Source: an uncultured Opitutia bacterium
GTDB lineage: Bacteria > Verrucomicrobiota > Verrucomicrobiia > Opitutales > UBA953
Assembly: GCA_937875975.1 (NCBI GenBank)
Contig: CALEEU010000004.1
Span: forward strand, 1-26,417
Length of the DNA: 26,417 nt
Direction: 5' to 3'
Below, piece by piece: positions 23,429-26,417 of the stretch (positions within the stretch are counted from its first letter, which is position 1; the number at the start of each line of letters is the position of its first letter). The position numbers and the translations under genes are program-made. Under the pieces are notes generated by a model that was not told the origin of the DNA, searched no databases, and worked only from the letters and a program-made list of their open reading frames with translations.

Positions 23429-24499
23429 TCAGGCTTCCTCCGGGGTGGAGGAAATCACCGCATTCGCCTCGGCCAGCGAGGTCAGCATGCGATGTCCGGC
23501 GCCGTGGCCAAGGGCTTCCAGACCTAGGCGGATGGCGCTGGAGATACCTTGACGGTTGCTCGAACCGTGGGCCTTCATGACGAGTCCGGTGAGACCGAGT
23601 AATGGTGCTCCACCGTAACGTTCTGGCTTCAGTTTGCCTTTGAGGTCGCGCAGGAGGGGGAACATGGCGATGCCTCCGGCCAGGTAGACGGGATTGCTCT
23701 TCACCTTGCTGCCCACCATGTCGCGGACCATGTAAACGAGGCCTTCGAGGGTCTTGAGGATCACGTTGCCCGTGAAGCCGTCGGTCACGACGACATCGCA
23801 GGCGTCGCCAAAGACGTCGAAGCCTTCGACGGGGCCGACGTAATTGATGCGGTCGCCCAAGGCCTTCAGGAGGGCGTGCGTCCGATTGATACGCGGGCCG
23901 CCTTTGCCTTCTTCGGTCCCGACCGAGAGGAGACCGACGCGCGGGCTGGCGATGCCGAGGGCGCTCTGGGCGTAGATGGAGCCGAGGACGGCGTTATGCA
24001 CCATCTGGGCGGGCGTGGCCTCGGGGTTGGCGCCCACGTCGAGCATGATGAAATGGCCTTCGCGTCGCGGCATGATGGCCGCGAGGGCAGGGCGTTCGGC
24101 TCCTTCCATGGGACGAACTTTAATGGTTCCGGCGGCGACGAGGGCCTTGGTGTTGCCGGTGGAGACGACGACGTCGACTTCGCCCGCCTTAAGCATCTCA
24201 AGGGCGATCACCATCGATGAGTCGCGCTTTGACTTGAGCACGGCCATCGGGGCGTCGTCCGGAGCCACGATGCTGGCGGCGTGGCGGAAGCTGACGCGGC
24301 TGTTTCTGAGCGCACGATGTTCGATCGCGAGCATGCGGAGATTGTCTTCATGGCCGACGAGCACCAGGGCGTCGTCTGGTCCGATGATGCCATCCTTGAA
24401 AGCGACGGCGGCAGCGGCCACGGCTTCCGAAGGGCCCATGTCACCGCCCATGCAATCAAGGGCGATACGATGACCTTTCTTCGGAGGGACGTCGCTCAT
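23429..24499 (-). CDS. plsX: Phosphate acyltransferase PlsX
   Basis: Converts acyl-ACP to acyl-phosphate, which PlsY uses to acylate glycerol 3-phosphate. The 356-residue peripheral membrane protein shows the PlsX start HRIALDCMGGDMGPSEAV, the internal stretches VSTGNTKALVAAG, MLDVGANPEATP and LLSVGTEEGKG, and VVTDGFTGNVILKT. The frame continues about 90 codons upstream, through rpmF in another frame, but the ATG at 24499 gives the family's N-terminus. rpmF-plsX-fabH is a conserved bacterial order, seen here with a 25-base rpmF-plsX gap. Confidence 0.97.
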   Translation of the reverse strand: MSDVPPKKGHRIALDCMGGDMGPSEAVAAAAVAFKDGIIGPDDALVLVGHEDNLRMLAIEHRALRNSRVSFRHAASIVAPDDAPMAVLKSKRDSSMVIALEMLKAGEVDVVVSTGNTKALVAAGTIKVRPMEGAERPALAAIMPRREGHFIMLDVGANPEATPAQMVHNAVLGSIYAQSALGIASPRVGLLSVGTEEGKGGPRINRTHALLKALGDRINYVGPVEGFDVFGDACDVVVTDGFTGNVILKTLEGLVYMVRDMVGSKVKSNPVYLAGGIAMFPLLRDLKGKLKPERYGGAPLLGLTGLVMKAHGSSNRQGISSAIRLGLEALGHGAGHRMLTSLAEANAVISSTPEEA

Positions 24500-24524
24500 G
24501 AGGTCGGGCTGAGCCCGGGGGAGC

Positions 24525-24704
24525 TTAAGCTCCGGTGTCCAGCACCTGACGACCGCGGTACTTGCCCGTGGTGGGGTCGACGCGGTGGGAGCGACGAAGA
24601 GCACCAGATTCGGCGTCTTTGACGAGTTTCGGGGCGCGGAACTGATTGGCGGCACGACGGAGTCGGCTGCGGCGTTTGGACTGTTTACGTTTCGGATTGG
24701 CCAT
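24525..24704 (-). CDS. rpmF: 50S ribosomal protein L32
   Basis: A 59-residue basic protein starting MANPKRKQSKRRSRLRRA and containing SHRVDPTTGKYRGRQVL near the C-terminus, characteristic of bL32. It is short and overlaps an open extension of the plsX frame, so it is easily missed. It has no cysteines, so it is the zinc-free (C-minus) form. It stands directly upstream of plsX and fabH, the common rpmF-plsX-fabH order, although the usual DUF177 (YceD) gene upstream is absent; a divergent gmhB-like gene is there instead. A candidate promoter lies immediately upstream. Confidence 0.96.
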   Translation of the reverse strand: MANPKRKQSKRRSRLRRAANQFRAPKLVKDAESGALRRSHRVDPTTGKYRGRQVLDTGA

Positions 24705-24728
24705 GGTTCTACGCTGGGATGAGGGTCG

Positions 24729-24756
24729 GTTCTACCCCTCCCGCCCCCTCGGTCAA
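24729..24756 (-). promoter_or_regulatory. Candidate sigma70-type promoter for rpmF-plsX-fabH
   Basis: On the minus strand TTGACC (24751-24756) and TAGAAC (24729-24734) are separated by 16 bases, close to the TTGACA/TATAAT consensus. The start point would fall near 24721, about 17 bases before the rpmF ATG. It is the best promoter match seen in the window but rests on inspection only. Confidence 0.5.
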
Positions 24757-24807
24757 GCCCCCTTTCCATTCCCTTGCGATTGTGGGCAGGTTTGTTTGGC
24801 TGGCCTG

Positions 24808-25356
24808 ATGCCCGGCCATCCCGCCCTTTTCCTCGATCGAGACGGTAACCTTATCTATGACCACCACCATACCTGCCGGGAGGATCAGATTGAGCTCATT
24901 CCGGGGGTGAAGCCCGCCTTGGAGGCCTGCCTTCAGGCCGGCTACCGCCTCTTCGTGCTGACCAATCAAAGCGGCATCAACCGCGGTATCTTCACCTGGG
25001 CACAGTACGAAGCCTGCAATCGGCGCATGCTCGAGCTGCTGGCACTACCCGCCCCCGGCATCTTGGAAATCAAGGCGGCACCGGAGCGTCCCGATGAACC
25101 CTCGCTTTACCGTAAGCCGAGCCCTCGCTTCATCTTGGAGAAAATCGCGGAACATGGACTGGATCCGAAGCGCTGTTGGATGACGGGCGACCGCGTCACA
25201 GATTGGGAGGCCGGCCATAACGCGGGCATTCGCTCCTGTGCGATGCGCAGCGGCACAGCCAAGCCGGAAGAGCTTTTGCAGGCGGCCAGCAAGGGGTTTG
25301 CGGTGCACGACGATTTTCCCGCTTTCGTGCGCGCCGAGCTTAAGCTGACTTTCTAG
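24808..25356 (+). CDS. HAD phosphatase of the GmhB (heptose-1,7-bisphosphate 7-phosphatase) / histidinol-phosphatase type
   Basis: A 182-residue HAD enzyme closest in pattern to GmhB, which makes D-glycero-D-manno-heptose 1-phosphate for ADP-heptose and LPS core. It has FLDRDG (D10, D12), LTNQSGINRG (52-60), the lysine of YRKPSP (K103) and MTGDRVTDWEAG (D128, D132). The zinc-binding loop, CxH...CxC before RKP in E. coli GmhB, has no cysteines here (IKAAPERPDEPSLYRKP), so it would be a zinc-free variant. The frame is open upstream; the ATG at 24808 gives the homologous N-terminus. It is divergent from rpmF and followed directly by a terminator. The heptose substrate is plausible but not certain. 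Confidence 0.8.
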   Translation: MPGHPALFLDRDGNLIYDHHHTCREDQIELIPGVKPALEACLQAGYRLFVLTNQSGINRGIFTWAQYEACNRRMLELLALPAPGILEIKAAPERPDEPSLYRKPSPRFILEKIAEHGLDPKRCWMTGDRVTDWEAGHNAGIRSCAMRSGTAKPEELLQAASKGFAVHDDFPAFVRAELKLTF

Positions 25357-25362
25357 GCCAAC

Positions 25363-25392
25363 AAAAAAGACGAACCGGGTGGTTCGTCTTTT
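25363..25392. terminator. Bidirectional intrinsic terminator
   Basis: Twelve-pair perfect stem AAAAGACGAACC (25365-25376) with GGTTCGTCTTTT (25381-25392), four-base loop GGGT. Plus-strand tail is TTTT within the stem; the minus-strand side continues as TTTTTTGTTGG. It lies 8 bases after the gmhB-like stop and 19 bases after the stop of the convergent cysteine-rich gene, so it can end both transcripts. Confidence 0.88.
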
Positions 25393-25411
25393 GATCGCCT
25401 GAGCGAGCCGA

Positions 25412-25684
25412 TTAGGCCTTGGGCTTTTCCTTCTCGCAGGGGCACTTGCCGTCCTTCTTCTCTTCGTCGCCAGCGACGACAGCCTTGGGCTTTTCCTTTT
25501 CGCAGGGGCACTTGCCGTCCTTCTTCTCTTCGTCGCCAGCGACGATGGCCTTCGGCTTTTCCTTTTCGCAAGGGCAGTTGGGGCACTTGCCGTCACCCTT
25601 CTTTTCTTCGGCGCTGACGAAAGCAGCGGAGAGAGCGAGGATGCCGACGGTGAGGGTCAGGAGTTTGAGGAATTTGGAGTTCAT
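25412..25684 (-). CDS. Secreted cysteine-rich tandem-repeat protein
   Basis: A 90-residue protein with a Sec signal peptide (1-25, ending SAAFVSA before EEKK) and a mature part made of three copies of a 22-residue unit, consensus DEEKKDGKCPCEKEKPKAVVAG. The first copy has CPNCPC in place of CPC, giving seven cysteines in about 65 residues, with all the rest strongly Lys/Glu/Pro. No family is recognised. Paired CPC motifs suggest metal binding or disulfide chemistry in the periplasm, but that is inference. The last two repeats are almost identical at DNA level, so repeat number may vary between strains. No Shine-Dalgarno. It converges on the gmhB-like gene across a shared terminator and is transcribed in the same direction as the substrate-binding protein gene 73 bases upstream. 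Confidence 0.8.
   Translation of the reverse strand: MNSKFLKLLTLTVGILALSAAFVSAEEKKGDGKCPNCPCEKEKPKAIVAGDEEKKDGKCPCEKEKPKAVVAGDEEKKDGKCPCEKEKPKA
25416..25613 (-). repeat. 66-base tandem repeat (three copies) in the cysteine-rich gene
   Basis: The phrase GCCTTGGGCTTTTCCTT recurs at 25416, 25482 and (as GCCTTCGGC) 25548, an exact period of 66 bases, equal to 22 codons. Copies one and two differ at only a few positions. The third (N-terminal in the protein) is diverged and carries a small insertion that encodes the extra Cys. Confidence 0.9.
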
Positions 25685-25757
25685 GATGGAAATATATGGT
25701 TGGTGAATTCTAGCCCAAGTCAATCGGCCGGAGGTCATTCCGGTCAGTGAGTTTACC

Positions 25758-26417
25758 CTACTGGCCGATCGCGTTGCGGATACGGATAATTTCATCCAAT
25801 GACTTCGTTAAACCACTGCCAGGCAACCAGTTGCTGCCGCTATTGACCTGATAGATGTGCTTGTTTTTAACGCAGCCCAGGTCTCTGACTCCCGGGATCC
25901 GGACCATTTCAACGGCTTTTTCAGGGCTGGTCGTGATGAGGCTGTCCGTTCCGGAATTCTGGACCCAGAGCACGGCGTCCGGCTTTGCGGAGACAAGGAG
26001 CTCCCAGTCGAACTTGATCCAGGCGCCGCGTGACAGGGCGGATTGCAGCCCGGCTGCGGCCAAAGGTTCGGCCAGATAACTATCGGGGCCGGCCATCACT
26101 CCATCCCAGATAACGATAATCCTGCGCGCGGTCATCGCCGGACGATTTGAAAGTAGCGTGGTGATTTTCTTTGCGGCATCGGTGCGCCCAGTCGCTTCGC
26201 CGAGAAGAAGGATGTCCTTGCTGACGGAGTCGCGTGACTCCGGGTTTAGCACGAGCGTACGGAGGCCGGCCTTCGCACACTTCTCGGCCCAGAGCGGATT
26301 GGCCATGCGCGGGAGAATCACGAGGTCGGGCTTTACCCCGAGCAGTCGCTCGAGGTCAGGCATGAAGACGTCGGCATCGCGCGCGGCGGGATGATCCTTC
26401 GGCAGCGGGCACCAACG
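25758..26417 (-). CDS. ABC-transporter periplasmic substrate-binding protein (BtuF/FhuD/FepB type), 5' end outside window
   Basis: The frame is open to the window edge, so the N-terminus and signal peptide are missing; 219 residues are visible. It shows the TroA/BtuF-like (PBP type III) pattern: PDLERLLGVKPDLVILP near the start of the visible part, LVLNPESRDSVSKDILLLGEATGR linker helix, then RIIVIWDGVMAGPDSYLAEPLAAAGL and ending NWLPGSGLTKSLDEII. Such proteins deliver cobalamin, siderophores or haem to an inner-membrane BtuCD-type transporter. The substrate cannot be told. Codon use looks somewhat less GC-biased than its neighbours by eye. Its permease and ATPase genes, if linked, lie outside the window. 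Confidence 0.85.
   Translation of the reverse strand, partial: RWCPLPKDHPAARDADVFMPDLERLLGVKPDLVILPRMANPLWAEKCAKAGLRTLVLNPESRDSVSKDILLLGEATGRTDAAKKITTLLSNRPAMTARRIIVIWDGVMAGPDSYLAEPLAAAGLQSALSRGAWIKFDWELLVSAKPDAVLWVQNSGTDSLITTSPEKAVEMVRIPGVRDLGCVKNKHIYQVNSGSNWLPGSGLTKSLDEIIRIRNAIGQ

Noticed and set aside
25685..25757. Promoter with TTGACT and TAGAAT before the cysteine-rich gene
   Set aside because: Both hexamers are present on the minus strand but only five bases apart, which cannot serve as a -35/-10 pair.
1..26417. tRNA genes, CRISPR arrays, insertion sequences, attachment sites
   Set aside because: No cloverleaf-like sequences, spaced direct repeats, transposase genes or flanking inverted repeats were seen; almost all space is taken by recognisable genes.

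Overview
The window is GC-rich and gene-dense, with about 21 protein-coding genes and no intergenic stretch above 300 bases. I saw no rRNA, tRNA, CRISPR array or insertion sequence. The gene content suggests a Gram-negative bacterium, most likely Verrucomicrobiota (perhaps Opitutae). The reasons are a very long GreA-type protein like the extended GreA known in Chlamydiae, an ExbB/ExbD/ExbD cluster behind two large secreted TPR proteins, an LptE-like lipoprotein, and a GmhB-like heptose phosphatase. The lineage is inferred from these features and not from any search.

Layout. Positions 1-957 (+) hold the 3' part of mutL. It converges on a tight minus-strand cluster, nadE - FAD-linked oxidase (GlcD-like) - HAD phosphatase - uvrB (7042 down to 958). 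Divergent from nadE is thrB-thrC (7127-9395, +), whose genes overlap by 20 bases. Positions 9399-15764 (-) hold an envelope cluster: a 1112-aa TPR protein, a 338-aa secreted protein, ExbB, two ExbDs, then a terminator and a 48-aa lipoprotein. Upstream are an ArsR-methyltransferase fusion (15904-16842, -) and the 655-aa GreA fusion (16929-18896, -). rlmN (18997-20127, +) faces rpe, with overlapping stop codons. Positions 20124-24704 (-) hold rpmF - plsX - fabH - TPR protein - lptE-like - rpe, a lipid and envelope cluster. A gmhB-like gene (24808-25356, +) ends at a bidirectional terminator shared with a cysteine-rich repeat protein (25412-25684, -). The right edge holds the 3' part of an ABC-transporter substrate-binding protein gene.

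Working together: mutL and uvrB serve DNA repair. The HAD phosphatase and GlcD-like oxidase could form a phosphoglycolate salvage pair next to uvrB. plsX, fabH, lptE and gmhB supply phospholipid and lipopolysaccharide. The TPR-Exb cluster is a proton-driven envelope machine without its usual TonB or TolA partner in view. The items most worth following up are this TPR-Exb cluster, the GreA fusion with a possible RNA-polymerase-binding N-terminal domain, the cysteine-rich tandem-repeat protein, and a CACCCC motif shared upstream of several starts that lack a Shine-Dalgarno (SD) site.
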